Assembly (NCBI RefSeq): GCF_947488835.1
Contig: NZ_CANLBK010000004.1
Coordinates: 186,001 to 250,000, forward strand
Length of the DNA: 64,000 nucleotides
DNA from: an uncultured Marinobacter sp.
GTDB taxonomy: Bacteria; Pseudomonadota; Gammaproteobacteria; Pseudomonadales; Oleiphilaceae
Direction of reading: 5' to 3'
The notes below the pieces were generated by a model. It was not told where the DNA came from and made no database searches. It saw only the letters and a list, made by a program, of their open reading frames with translations. Shown in pieces: positions 42,004 through 50,951 of this stretch. Made by a program: the position numbers and the translations under genes. How positions within the stretch are numbered: the first letter of the stretch is position 1; every line of letters starts with the position of its first letter.

Positions 42004-44889
42004 TTGGACGCATCGGAACTTGCTATTGGCCAGCGTTGGGTCAGCCACAGCGATACAGCGCTCGGGCTGGGAATAGTAACAGACATTTCTGGCCGTCGGA
42101 TTACCCTGGGTTTTCCTGCGGCCGATGAAGAACGCACCTACGCCATTGATAACGCGCCGCTTTCCCGCATCGTGTACCAGCTTGGTGAGGAAATCGAGAC
42201 CTTCGATGGCTCCAAGTATCTGGTGCGGGCGGTCGAGGATCTCGGTGGTGTGCTTTTGTACCACGGGGAGCCGTTGGCGGAGGGTGACGAGCAGCCTGAG
42301 GCAGGTCTGGAACAGATCTCTGAAGTAAAACTCGCCGGCTCTGTCAATTTCTCTGCGCCCCATCAACGCCTGTTTGCCGGCCAATTTGACCGCAACGGTG
42401 CTTTCCGCCTGCGCTTCGCCACACTGCAGCACATGGACCGGTTGCGGGCGTCTCCCGCCCGTGGGCTGATTGGCGCTCGCACACAGCATTTACAGCACCA
42501 GATTTATATCGCCCACGAAGTCGCCAAGCGTCACGCGCCGCGAGTGCTTCTGGCAGACGAAGTTGGTCTTGGTAAAACCATTGAAGCCGGTCTTATTCTT
42601 CATTATCAGTTGCAGACTGGCCGGGCTAAGCGGGCCCTGATCGTGGTACCGGATTCGTTGATTCACCAGTGGCTGGTGGAAATGCTCCGGCGCTTCAATC
42701 TGCGCTTCTCCATCGTTGATCAGAGCCGTTACGACGCCCTCAAAGACTCAGAGAGTGATGTTGATGCGCTGATGGATCATATTTTCGGCGACGACTCATC
42801 TGTTAACCCCTTTGAAAGTGACCAACTGGTTCTGTGCAGTCTCGATTTTCTGGTGAACAGCGAGAAAGCCCGGGCAGACGTGCTGAAAGCCGATTGGGAC
42901 CTGATGGTTGTAGACGAGGCCCATCACCTGGCCTGGAGCCCGGAAGACGTAAGCCCGGAATATCAGCTGGTAGAGGAGCTTTCAGCAATCAGCGATGGCC
43001 TTCTGTTGCTGACTGCGACACCGGAACAGGTGGGTGTGGCTAGCCACTTTGCCCGGTTGAGGCTGCTCGACCCTGCACGTTTTCATGATTTGCAGGCGTT
43101 CCAGGACGAAGAGTTGCAGTACGAGGCGATTAACGGCGTAGTGCGGCGCTTGCAGGATGAGAGTTCAGACATTCATGAGGATGACCGCAAAGCACTGCAG
43201 GCCTGGCTAGGTGATGAGCTGGCGCAGTTGTTGGCGGGGGATTCACCACGACAGGCTGTTATAGATGCGCTGCTGGATCGCCATGGCACCGGGCGGGTTC
43301 TTTTCCGTAATACTCGCGCAGCCATTCAGGGGTTTCCTGAGCGGCGGGCCAATGCCGTTCCTCTTGAGTGCCCCGAGATGTATCTGGGGCAAGAGTTCGG
43401 TTACCCCGGCCTGGCCCCGGAGCAATCCGTGCCAGAGGAGTTGTGGCTGATGGATGACCCCAGGGTTGCCTGGCTGGAGAAAAAGCTGGCGGGCTTGCGG
43501 CCGGCCAAGGTTGTGGTTATCTGCGCCCTGGCCGAAACCGCGATGGCGCTGGAGCATTACCTTCAGCTGCGCGCTGGTATTCGCAGTGCGGCATTTCATG
43601 AGCATTTGAGCCTGGTGGAGCGTGATCGTGCGGCTGCCTACTTTGCTGATAATGAACAAGGTGCCCAGGCGCTGATTTGTTCGGAGATTGGCAGCGAAGG
43701 CCGCAACTTCCAGTTTGCTCACCACCTTGTACTGTTTGATTTGCCAGCCAACCCTGACTTGCTCGAGCAACGCATCGGTCGACTGGATCGCATCGGGCAA
43801 ACGGAAACCATCGACATTCATATTCCTTACCTTCAGGGCACCTCGCAAGAGGTTCAGTACCGCTGGTTCCAGGAAGGCCTGAACGCGTTCTCTGAAAGCT
43901 GCGCCGTTGGTGTTGCGGTACAGGAGAAGGTTGGCGAGCAATGGACGAGTGCCATTGAAGGCGATCTGTCGGTGCTGGATAGCCTGGTTGAAGCCTCGGC
44001 TGCCGAGACTGGCCGTTTAAAAACATTGCTGCAAAATGGTCGCGATGCGTTGATCGAGCTTAACTCCTGCCGCCGTGATATAGCTGATGCGCTGATTGCG
44101 GGTATTGAGGAGGAAGAAGGTTCAGCCGAGGTGCGTGATTACATGATCGAAGCCTTCGATATTCTCGGGGTGGATATCGAAGATCATTCTGACCATGCGG
44201 ATATTCTGCGCCCCGGGGAACAATATCAGGCCGGCCACGTTGCCGAGCTGCCGGAAGACGGTGTAACGGTGACCTGGGATCGCCAGCATGCGCTGGAGCG
44301 CGAAGACATCGCCTTCATGAGCTGGGAGCACCCCATGGTGACCGGCGTGATGGACTCGGTGACCAGCTCTGGCTTGGGCAAGGCGGCCCTGGCCAGCCTG
44401 TCGGTGAAGGCGTTGCCACCGGGTACCTTGCTAATGGAAGCACTGTTTACCGTGCACTGCCCTGCACCGGAAGCTCTGCAGTTGACCCGATACCTGCCGG
44501 TTTCTCCCTTGCGGCTTCTGGTAGATGTGAATGGGAAAGAGCTCTCTGCAGCGCTGCCCCATGACCGATTGAACGATATCTGTTCCAATATCCGTCGCCG
44601 CACTGCCCAGGCGATTGTGCCGCAGATCCGGCCGCAGGTAGAAACCATGGTGGATCATGTGGAGCGGTTGTCAGCACCGCATCTGGAGCCAATGAAGCAA
44701 AAGGCGCTGGAGCAGTTAGCAGCAAACTTTGAGCCAGAGATTCGCAGGCTGGAAGCTCTGAAAAGAGTGAACCCGGCGATTCGGGACGAGGAAATCGATT
44801 ATTTCCGTAACCAGCTGGATGCCGCGCGTGAGGCTATCGGGCACGCCAGTCTGGCCCTGGAAGGGATCCGGGTTATCGTCACAGCGTGA
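42004..44889 (+). CDS. rapA: RNA polymerase-associated ATPase RapA (HepA)
   Basis: A 961-residue Swi2/Snf2 ATPase that helps recycle RNA polymerase. Starts with the tandem Tudor-like region (ASELAIGQRWVSHSDTALG...). Walker A is LLADEVGLGKTIEAG, motif II VVDEAHHL, motif III LLLTATPEQ, and the C-terminal helicase half ends with QRIGRLDRIGQ. Its closing segment, RLEALKRVNPAIRDEEID, matches the E. coli protein (968). I take the TTG at 42004 as start because GGAGG lies at 41995-41999 and no ATG falls near the conserved N-terminus; an ATG 29 codons upstream would overlap cysZ. TTG starts are rare, so this choice is moderately sure. Confidence 0.93.
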   Translation: MDASELAIGQRWVSHSDTALGLGIVTDISGRRITLGFPAADEERTYAIDNAPLSRIVYQLGEEIETFDGSKYLVRAVEDLGGVLLYHGEPLAEGDEQPEAGLEQISEVKLAGSVNFSAPHQRLFAGQFDRNGAFRLRFATLQHMDRLRASPARGLIGARTQHLQHQIYIAHEVAKRHAPRVLLADEVGLGKTIEAGLILHYQLQTGRAKRALIVVPDSLIHQWLVEMLRRFNLRFSIVDQSRYDALKDSESDVDALMDHIFGDDSSVNPFESDQLVLCSLDFLVNSEKARADVLKADWDLMVVDEAHHLAWSPEDVSPEYQLVEELSAISDGLLLLTATPEQVGVASHFARLRLLDPARFHDLQAFQDEELQYEAINGVVRRLQDESSDIHEDDRKALQAWLGDELAQLLAGDSPRQAVIDALLDRHGTGRVLFRNTRAAIQGFPERRANAVPLECPEMYLGQEFGYPGLAPEQSVPEELWLMDDPRVAWLEKKLAGLRPAKVVVICALAETAMALEHYLQLRAGIRSAAFHEHLSLVERDRAAAYFADNEQGAQALICSEIGSEGRNFQFAHHLVLFDLPANPDLLEQRIGRLDRIGQTETIDIHIPYLQGTSQEVQYRWFQEGLNAFSESCAVGVAVQEKVGEQWTSAIEGDLSVLDSLVEASAAETGRLKTLLQNGRDALIELNSCRRDIADALIAGIEEEEGSAEVRDYMIEAFDILGVDIEDHSDHADILRPGEQYQAGHVAELPEDGVTVTWDRQHALEREDIAFMSWEHPMVTGVMDSVTSSGLGKAALASLSVKALPPGTLLMEALFTVHCPAPEALQLTRYLPVSPLRLLVDVNGKELSAALPHDRLNDICSNIRRRTAQAIVPQIRPQVETMVDHVERLSAPHLEPMKQKALEQLAANFEPEIRRLEALKRVNPAIRDEEIDYFRNQLDAAREAIGHASLALEGIRVIVTA

Positions 44890-44956
44890 GGCTGTTTTTT
44901 GCGATATCCTTGACGTAACATTTTGTAAATTGACCCATGGATGACAGAGAGACCCT

Positions 44957-47407
44957 ATGATGACTTTGATTCTGTTGATAGCAGCGCTGACAGGCCTGCT
45001 GATTGTCATGCGGCGTGAATCCGGTGCCAAGCCTGCCATTGGCGTAATGGTAGTGGTTGGTGTTCTGTCGATGATCTTTGCATCTGGATGGCTGGCGCTG
45101 ATTCTATTTGTCGGTGCTGCAGTTACCGCTGCGGCGGGTCTGCCCGGCCTTCGCCAGAGCTGGCTTACACCGCGCATTTTTGCCATTTTTAAGAAAGTTG
45201 CCCCCAAGGTGTCTGATACCGAAAAAGTGGCGCTTGAAGCGGGCACCGTCGGTTGGGATGGTGAGCTATTTACCGGAAGGCCGGATTGGCACAACCTGCT
45301 GATCAATCGCCATACAGGCCTGAGCGAAGAAGAACAGGCGTTTGTGGATAACCAGTGCGTTCAGGCAGTGTCCATGTGTAATGCGTGGGACATTGCGGTA
45401 GAGCGAGCGGACCTTCCAAAAGAGTTGTGGGACTTCCTCAAGAAAGAGAAGTTCTTCGGAATGATCATCCCCAAAGAATACGGCGGTCTCGGTTTCTCCG
45501 CGAAGGCCCAGACAGCTGTGCTGCAAAAAATCGCCGCCAATGAAATGCTCATGGTTACCGTCGGCGTGCCCAACTCCCTTGGGCCTGGCGAATTGCTGCT
45601 CAAATACGGTACGGAAGAGCAAAAAGAACACTACTTGCCGCGACTGGCGGATGGCCGGGAAATTCCTTGTTTTGGCCTTACCGGTACTCGTGCAGGCTCT
45701 GATGCCACCTCATTGCCGGATGTTGGCACCGTGTGTAAGCAGGAGATAGACGGCAAGGAAGTTATTGGTATAAGACTGAATTTTGAAAAGCGCTGGATCA
45801 CCCTTGCCCCCATCGCAACGGTTGTGGGCCTGGCGTTCCGTATGTTTGACCCGGACGGGCTGGTGGGTGACACCAAGGATTATGGCATTACTTGTGCACT
45901 GATTCCCCGCGATACCAAGGGTATGGAAATTGGTCGTCGCCATTGTCCGATAGGAAGTCCTTTCCTGAACGGTCCCATCATTGGCAAGGATGTGTTCATA
46001 CCCCTGGACTACATTATTGGTGGCCTGGATATGGCCGGCCAAGGCTGGCGCATGCTGGTTGAATGCCTCTCGGTTGGCCGTTGCATCACCTTGCCTTCCG
46101 GTGCTGCCGGCACGGCGGCCTATGCTGTGGGCACTGCCGGTGGTTTCACCCGCATTCGTCGCCAGTTCAATACGCCAGTGGCCGATATGGAAGGCGTGCA
46201 GGAGCCGCTGGCGCGTATTGCTGCCAAAACCTATATTTCCCAGGCGGCGGTTAATCACACGGCCAACATGATCGACAAGGGTGAGAAGCCAGCCGTGCCC
46301 TCGGCGATTCTCAAGTATCACCTGACTGAATTCCAGCGCGGCATTCTGGCTGACGCCATGGATGTTCACGGTGGGAAAACGGTGACTCTCGGGCCCCGTA
46401 ACTACCTGGGCATAGGCTATAGCGGTTCACCGGTTTCCATTACGGTGGAAGGCGCGAATATCATGACCCGCAGCTTGATGATCTTTGGCCAGGGCGCTAT
46501 CCGCTGCCATCCCTATGTACTTAAGGAACTGGCGGCAAAGGATAATGACGACATCAACGCATTTGACGACGCCTTCTTTGGCCACGCGGGCCTGATTTTC
46601 GGTAACGCTGCAAGAGCCTTCACCCAGGCGCTGAGTATCGGCCGTGCAGACGTGCCTTTTGACAGCGCAAGCCGCAAATATGCGCAGGCAGTTGCCCGCT
46701 TCAGCGCTGCCTTTGGCCTGTGCTCGGACGCGGCAATGACCACCCTTGGCAGCCAACTGAAAATGCGCGAGCTGATCTCTGCACGCCTCGGCGACATGCT
46801 GTCCAACCTGTATCTCGCCTCCATGGTGCTCAAGAACTGGCATGAAACCCAGCCCGTAGAAGGTGAGAAAGAGGTCATGCAGTACAGCCTTGGCTTGCTT
46901 TTGCATCGCACAGAAGAAGCGCTGGATGGCTTTCTGAACAACTTGCCAAATCGTGCTGTCGCATTGGTTCTGCGCGGGGTTACTCTGCCGCTGGGCCGGC
47001 GTTGGGGTAAACCCCATGATGACCTTGCCCGCAAACTTGCCCGGTTTATATCCACCGATACGCCCATTCGTCACAAGTTGCTTGCGAGCACCTGGACAAC
47101 CGACGGCGAAGGCTCGGTGGAGAATCCGGTGGCGCGCTACAACGGTTTGCTGAAAGATTATGACAAAGCTGAGCAACTCTATCGCAAAGCCACCAAGGCA
47201 TACGCCAAAGGCGAACTGCCAATGACGGCTTTGCATCCGGAGCAGCGTTTTGACGCGGCGTTGGAGGCGGGCATTTTCACCAAAGAAGAAGCCAGGTTCA
47301 TGGATGAGTATGAAGCCGTTGTATACGAAATGCTCACGGTGGACGACTTCCCGTTTGATGAGTTTGCCCGCAACAAGGACACGGTGATTGATCACAACCC
47401 AGCGTAA
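44957..47407 (+). CDS. fadE: Acyl-CoA dehydrogenase FadE
   Basis: An 816-residue membrane-associated acyl-CoA dehydrogenase, the length of E. coli FadE (814). Two N-terminal membrane helices (about 1-55) are followed by the FAD-dependent dehydrogenase core (IIPKEYGGLGFSAKAQTAVL, CFGLTGTRAGSDATSLPD, and a GHAGLIFGNAARA region) and the long C-terminal part particular to FadE. It does the first oxidation step of fatty-acid beta-oxidation, giving trans-2-enoyl-CoA and passing electrons to the respiratory chain. No other fad gene is next to it. Confidence 0.95.
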   Translation: MMTLILLIAALTGLLIVMRRESGAKPAIGVMVVVGVLSMIFASGWLALILFVGAAVTAAAGLPGLRQSWLTPRIFAIFKKVAPKVSDTEKVALEAGTVGWDGELFTGRPDWHNLLINRHTGLSEEEQAFVDNQCVQAVSMCNAWDIAVERADLPKELWDFLKKEKFFGMIIPKEYGGLGFSAKAQTAVLQKIAANEMLMVTVGVPNSLGPGELLLKYGTEEQKEHYLPRLADGREIPCFGLTGTRAGSDATSLPDVGTVCKQEIDGKEVIGIRLNFEKRWITLAPIATVVGLAFRMFDPDGLVGDTKDYGITCALIPRDTKGMEIGRRHCPIGSPFLNGPIIGKDVFIPLDYIIGGLDMAGQGWRMLVECLSVGRCITLPSGAAGTAAYAVGTAGGFTRIRRQFNTPVADMEGVQEPLARIAAKTYISQAAVNHTANMIDKGEKPAVPSAILKYHLTEFQRGILADAMDVHGGKTVTLGPRNYLGIGYSGSPVSITVEGANIMTRSLMIFGQGAIRCHPYVLKELAAKDNDDINAFDDAFFGHAGLIFGNAARAFTQALSIGRADVPFDSASRKYAQAVARFSAAFGLCSDAAMTTLGSQLKMRELISARLGDMLSNLYLASMVLKNWHETQPVEGEKEVMQYSLGLLLHRTEEALDGFLNNLPNRAVALVLRGVTLPLGRRWGKPHDDLARKLARFISTDTPIRHKLLASTWTTDGEGSVENPVARYNGLLKDYDKAEQLYRKATKAYAKGELPMTALHPEQRFDAALEAGIFTKEEARFMDEYEAVVYEMLTVDDFPFDEFARNKDTVIDHNPA

Positions 47408-47424
47408 CGGGGCAGGCCGCTAAT

Positions 47425-47805
47425 ATGTGGCTGTCTTTTTTGGCCGTGAGTGTTGGCGCCGTTATTGGCGCCAACCTGCGTTGGTTGCTGGGGCTGTGGC
47501 TGAACACCAGTTACCACGCGATTCCCTATGGCACCCTCGCAGCCAACCTCGCCGGCGGCTGGCTGGTTGGCTTGCTCATTGGCTATTTCAGTCATGCCAG
47601 CACGCTGGCGCCTGAATGGCGCCTGTTTGCTATCACTGGCTTGTGTGGCGCACTGACAACATTTTCTACCTTTTCACTGGAAATGTTTTCCGCTATCCAG
47701 GATGGCAAATGGGCAATGGCCATAACCGGGATTCTCGCCCACGTAATTGGCTCTATACTCATGACTGCATTGGGTATTTACACCTTTAGTCTAATGAAAG
47801 GCTAA
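47425..47805 (+). CDS. crcB: Fluoride ion channel CrcB/Fluc
   Basis: A 126-residue membrane protein with four hydrophobic helices. Signature segments: VIGANLRWLLGLWL, NLAGGWLVGLLIG, and GLCGALTTFSTFSLE, which holds the Phe/Thr pore-lining residues of Fluc channels. It exports fluoride. It begins 17 bases after fadE; the short spacer has no room for a fluoride riboswitch. Confidence 0.93.
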   Translation: MWLSFLAVSVGAVIGANLRWLLGLWLNTSYHAIPYGTLAANLAGGWLVGLLIGYFSHASTLAPEWRLFAITGLCGALTTFSTFSLEMFSAIQDGKWAMAITGILAHVIGSILMTALGIYTFSLMKG

Positions 47806-47843
47806 ATGGGTATGACTACCTAGTGGATTTATTTTAAATCTAC

Positions 47844-47872
47844 TTGGCAAGTTGGCGATTCAGTAGTAGAGT
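47844..47872 (+). promoter_or_regulatory. Candidate sigma-70 promoter of the cold-shock gene
   Basis: TTGGCA (47844-47849), a 17-base spacer, and TAGAGT (47867-47872) lie upstream of a leader of about 160 bases that reaches the ATG at 48042. Long leaders are usual for cspA-type genes and often hold temperature-responsive structure; no such fold is proved here. Confidence 0.5.
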
Positions 47873-48041
47873 GTTTTGGAAGGAAAGATTCAGCAAAGCA
47901 TTTCATGAATAAGACGTACTCCGCAGTTAGTAGTGACCGTCCTGTTTTTGATTCCGCGAGTTCTGTATTTCCGTACAACGCTGACCAGCCACATTCAGTG
48001 AATGGCAGCAGTTAATATGATTGATTTCAGGAAGTTTAAGT

Positions 48042-48248
48042 ATGTCTACTACTACCGGTACTGTTAAGTTCTTCAACGAAGCTAAAGGCTTTGGCTTTAT
48101 CACTCGTGAAGGCGGCCCGGACGTTTTTGTTCACTACAGCGCAATTCAGGGCGGCGGTTTCAAGACTCTGGCTGAAGGCCAGCAAGTTGAGTTCACCGTT
48201 ACCCAGGGCCAGAAAGGTCCTCAGGCGGAAAACGTTACTCCTCTCTAA
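48042..48248 (+). CDS. Cold-shock domain protein (CspA family)
   Basis: A 68-residue cold-shock protein with both RNA-binding motifs: KGFGFI (RNP1) and VFVHYSAI (RNP2). It binds single-stranded RNA and DNA and melts RNA structure. AGGA precedes ATG 48042, which gives the family-typical short N-terminus. A long leader, a matching promoter, and a strong terminator make it an independent unit. Several paralogues usually occur, so cspA, cspD or cspE cannot be chosen. Confidence 0.94.
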   Translation: MSTTTGTVKFFNEAKGFGFITREGGPDVFVHYSAIQGGGFKTLAEGQQVEFTVTQGQKGPQAENVTPL

Positions 48249-48275
48249 TCCCACTCGGATAGAGTAGTAACCGCC

Positions 48276-48303
48276 AAAAAGGCAGCTTCGGCTGCCTTTT
48301 TTT
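48276..48303 (+). terminator. Rho-independent terminator of the cold-shock gene
   Basis: GGCAGC and GCTGCC around the very stable TTCG tetraloop (48281-48296), flanked by five A and seven T. It is a textbook terminator. Confidence 0.92.
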
Positions 48304-48363
48304 CGTTATAAGGCCAGGTTCTTTTCCTGCACCAAGTTACTGGGTTACAAAACCGGAGAGCTT

Positions 48364-48939
48364 ATGAAGCTGATTGGATCAACTACCTCACCCTATGTTC
48401 GGCGCATCCGCATTCTGCTGGACGAGGAGCGCTACGACTTTGTGAATCTCGATATTTACGGCGCAGATCGTGACGAAATCAGAAGAACCAATCCCGCACT
48501 GAAAATACCCGTGCTGGAAAGCGATGGTCAGGAAATTTATGACTCGCGGATTATTGCCCGCTATCTCAGTTCCAAACAGGGTAGAGACCCACTTACATGG
48601 GATCAGCAAAACCAGCTAACCCTGATTGATGGCGCCAATGACTCGGCAGTTACCCTGTTGTTAGCAAGACGTTCCGGCGTGGATGTAGATGCACCCGGCG
48701 TACTGTTTTTTGATTTGCAGCGTGAGCGTATTATGACAACTCTGCGCACGCTTGCGGCGCAAGTGGAAGATGGCCAGTTTGAAGAATGGAACTACCCGGC
48801 CATCTGCCTCTATTGCCTGGTAGACTGGCTTGATTTCCGTGATCTTGTGGACTTCACCGGTATCGAAAGCTTGATTGCCTTCCGGGATAGCCATAATACC
48901 CTCCCATGGGTAGCCGAGACCGATCCACGGCAGTCTTAG
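48364..48939 (+). CDS. Glutathione S-transferase family protein
   Basis: A 191-residue protein with an N-terminal thioredoxin-like GST domain: SPYVRRIRILLDEE (9-22) holds the usual catalytic Ser/Tyr/Cys position (Ser 9), and a cis-Pro and ESDGQEIYDSRIIARYL form the glutathione site. The C-terminal helical domain is shorter than usual (GSTs are normally 200-220). It may take part in detoxification or thiol repair. Its substrate is unknown. Confidence 0.83.
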   Translation: MKLIGSTTSPYVRRIRILLDEERYDFVNLDIYGADRDEIRRTNPALKIPVLESDGQEIYDSRIIARYLSSKQGRDPLTWDQQNQLTLIDGANDSAVTLLLARRSGVDVDAPGVLFFDLQRERIMTTLRTLAAQVEDGQFEEWNYPAICLYCLVDWLDFRDLVDFTGIESLIAFRDSHNTLPWVAETDPRQS

Positions 48940-49050
48940 GCATCGCATCATAGGTGCTCGCCCAGCCGGGCACCTGTTACCTCGCATATTCCCATTATTC
49001 CTGTCTGTTAACCTTTTTCATTGCGAATGCATTTTGGATGGCTGATTGCG

Positions 49051-49092
49051 TGTCGCAATTTGGCATCGCGTTGTCGCAATTTAGCAGTGCGT
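49051..49092. repeat. Tandem 21-base direct repeat upstream of phoD
   Basis: Two head-to-tail 21-base units (49051-49071 and 49072-49092), each starting TGTCGCAATTT, agree at 18 positions. They lie about 110-150 bases upstream of phoD, in its only upstream region of any length. Tandem sites with a period near two helical turns often bind an activator on one face of DNA. The TGTC-plus-AT pattern is reminiscent of PhoB half-sites, but the match is partial. Confidence 0.5.
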
Positions 49093-49199
49093 TTTGCATG
49101 CAAGCAGACTAGATTTCATTGTGACTCTTTCAGCGGCATAAGCTGTTGCGTATTGGGCGTCGGGCGCCCAGCCTCCAAGAATTCAAAGGAAATATAACA

Positions 49200-50948
49200 A
49201 TGACAAAACTGACGAGACGGGATTTCCTGAAAGCCTCTGCTATGGGTATGGGCGCTGTAGTAGTGTCAACTGGCTTGGCCGGGTGCGTATTTGATAGCGA
49301 CGATAAACGCACCACGGATTTCACTCACGGTGTGGCAAGTGGTGACCCGCTGGCAAACGGTGTGGTTCTATGGACCCGTGTAGTGCCAGACAGGGATTTT
49401 GAAAAGCCGGTAAGTGTGGCCTGGGAAGTGGCAACCGACCCCGGGTTTGAGCAACTGGTCCACTCTGGCACGGCCGACGCCAAAAACGCCCACGACTTTA
49501 CCGTTAAAGTGGATGTGCGTGGGCTCGCCCCGGCACAAAAATATTATTATCGGTTCCGCACGGCGGATAGCCAGTCCCCTTCGGGCACAACGCTGACCTT
49601 GCCAGAGGGTGCTGTGGACTCAGTTCGGCTCGCGGTGGTGTCTTGTGCAAACTACCCTGCAGGCTACTTCAACGTTTATCGCGAACTCAGCAAGCGTGAT
49701 GATCTGGATGCAGTTTTGCACCTGGGTGACTATATCTACGAGTACAGCAGTGAGTCTGGCAGTTACGCTGCGTCCGATGCCGCTGCGCTGGGTCGCACCT
49801 TCCCGGCGGATAACGACCTGGAGTTAATAAAGCTGAAGGATTATCGTCGCCGGTATGGAATTTACCGTGGCGACGCAGATCTGCAGGCACTGCACCAGAA
49901 AGTGCCGTTTATCGTTGTTTGGGATGACCATGAAATCGCCAACGATGCCTGGGAAAACGGAGCCGCAAACCACAATACCGGGGAAGGCGATTATGGCACC
50001 CGTAAGCTTGAAGCCTTGCAGGCGTACTTTGAGTGGATGCCCATCCGCCCAGTGATTGAAGGTAATGACGAGGCAATTTTCCGCACCTTCCGGTTCGGTA
50101 ATCTGGTGGATCTGCACATGCTGGATACCCGTCACATGGGGCGGGATAGGCAGTTGGACTACCAGGATTATTTCACTCAGACGGGGCTTGATGAGGCCCG
50201 CTTCAGAGCGGATGTGGGAAGCACCAACCGTACATTGTTGGGCGCCGAACAACTGCTCTGGCTGCAAGCTTCCATGGGCTACTCCACAGCGACCTGGCAG
50301 GTGCTGGGCCAGCAGATACTGATGGGGCGTATGAACCTGCCCGCAGAGCTGTTGATGGCTATAGCGACGGAGCAGTTTGACGGTTTGCCGCAGGCGCTTG
50401 GAGAGTTGGCGGGGTTAAAGGCCCGGCATTTAGGTTTGGTTCCAGGACCTTCACTTACACCAACGGAGTTGGCGCGGATAAACACCGTTGCTCCCTATAA
50501 CTTGGACGCTTGGGACGGTTACCAATATGAGCGGGAAGTGGTGCTGGGCACAGCCAAAGCACTGGACAGAAACCTTGTGGTACTGGCCGGCGATACCCAC
50601 AACGCCTGGGCTAATAATCTGAAAGACATTAACGGCGACCAGATTGGGGTGGAGTTTGCTGCACCGTCGGTATCATCGCCAGGTCTGGAGGAATACCTTG
50701 AGCTTGACGAAGATCAGATTTCTGGCGCTGAGCAGGGTATTAGCCTGCTGGCGGATGATCTGGATTACCTGAACATCAACCAGCGCGGATTTATGATCGT
50801 GACCTTCACTGTCGAGGAAGCCCGGTCTGATTGGTACTTTGTCGATACCATCAAATCCCGTGACTACGCCATCGATACCGCCCGCAGTACAAGCCGGAGA
50901 GTCCGGCCCGGTGCGGGCAATCGTTACGTGGAATCCGTTCCCTCCTGA
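49200..50948 (+). CDS. phoD: PhoD-type alkaline phosphatase/phosphodiesterase
   Basis: A 582-residue secreted phosphoesterase. The N-terminus has the twin-arginine signal TRRDFLK (5-11) and a Cys in GLAGC (26-30), so it is exported folded by Tat and may be lipidated. Metal-binding segments of the PhoD/metallophosphatase fold: VVSCANY, LHLGDYIYE, VWDDHEIANDAW and LAGDTHNAW. The enzyme releases phosphate from organic esters and diesters and needs Fe/Ca. AAAGGA precedes ATG 49200. It would supply phosphate to the Pst system in the same window, and a tandem repeat lies upstream. Confidence 0.92.
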   Translation: MTKLTRRDFLKASAMGMGAVVVSTGLAGCVFDSDDKRTTDFTHGVASGDPLANGVVLWTRVVPDRDFEKPVSVAWEVATDPGFEQLVHSGTADAKNAHDFTVKVDVRGLAPAQKYYYRFRTADSQSPSGTTLTLPEGAVDSVRLAVVSCANYPAGYFNVYRELSKRDDLDAVLHLGDYIYEYSSESGSYAASDAAALGRTFPADNDLELIKLKDYRRRYGIYRGDADLQALHQKVPFIVVWDDHEIANDAWENGAANHNTGEGDYGTRKLEALQAYFEWMPIRPVIEGNDEAIFRTFRFGNLVDLHMLDTRHMGRDRQLDYQDYFTQTGLDEARFRADVGSTNRTLLGAEQLLWLQASMGYSTATWQVLGQQILMGRMNLPAELLMAIATEQFDGLPQALGELAGLKARHLGLVPGPSLTPTELARINTVAPYNLDAWDGYQYEREVVLGTAKALDRNLVVLAGDTHNAWANNLKDINGDQIGVEFAAPSVSSPGLEEYLELDEDQISGAEQGISLLADDLDYLNINQRGFMIVTFTVEEARSDWYFVDTIKSRDYAIDTARSTSRRVRPGAGNRYVESVPS

Positions 50949-50951
50949 CCA

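Noticed and set aside
46427..47395. Reverse open frame (322 codons) over fadE
   Set aside because: It is the complement of a well-conserved FadE C-terminus; no domain or start signal.
47408..47424. Fluoride riboswitch before crcB
   Set aside because: Only 17 bases separate fadE and crcB, and the fadE 3' end shows no crcB-motif pattern.
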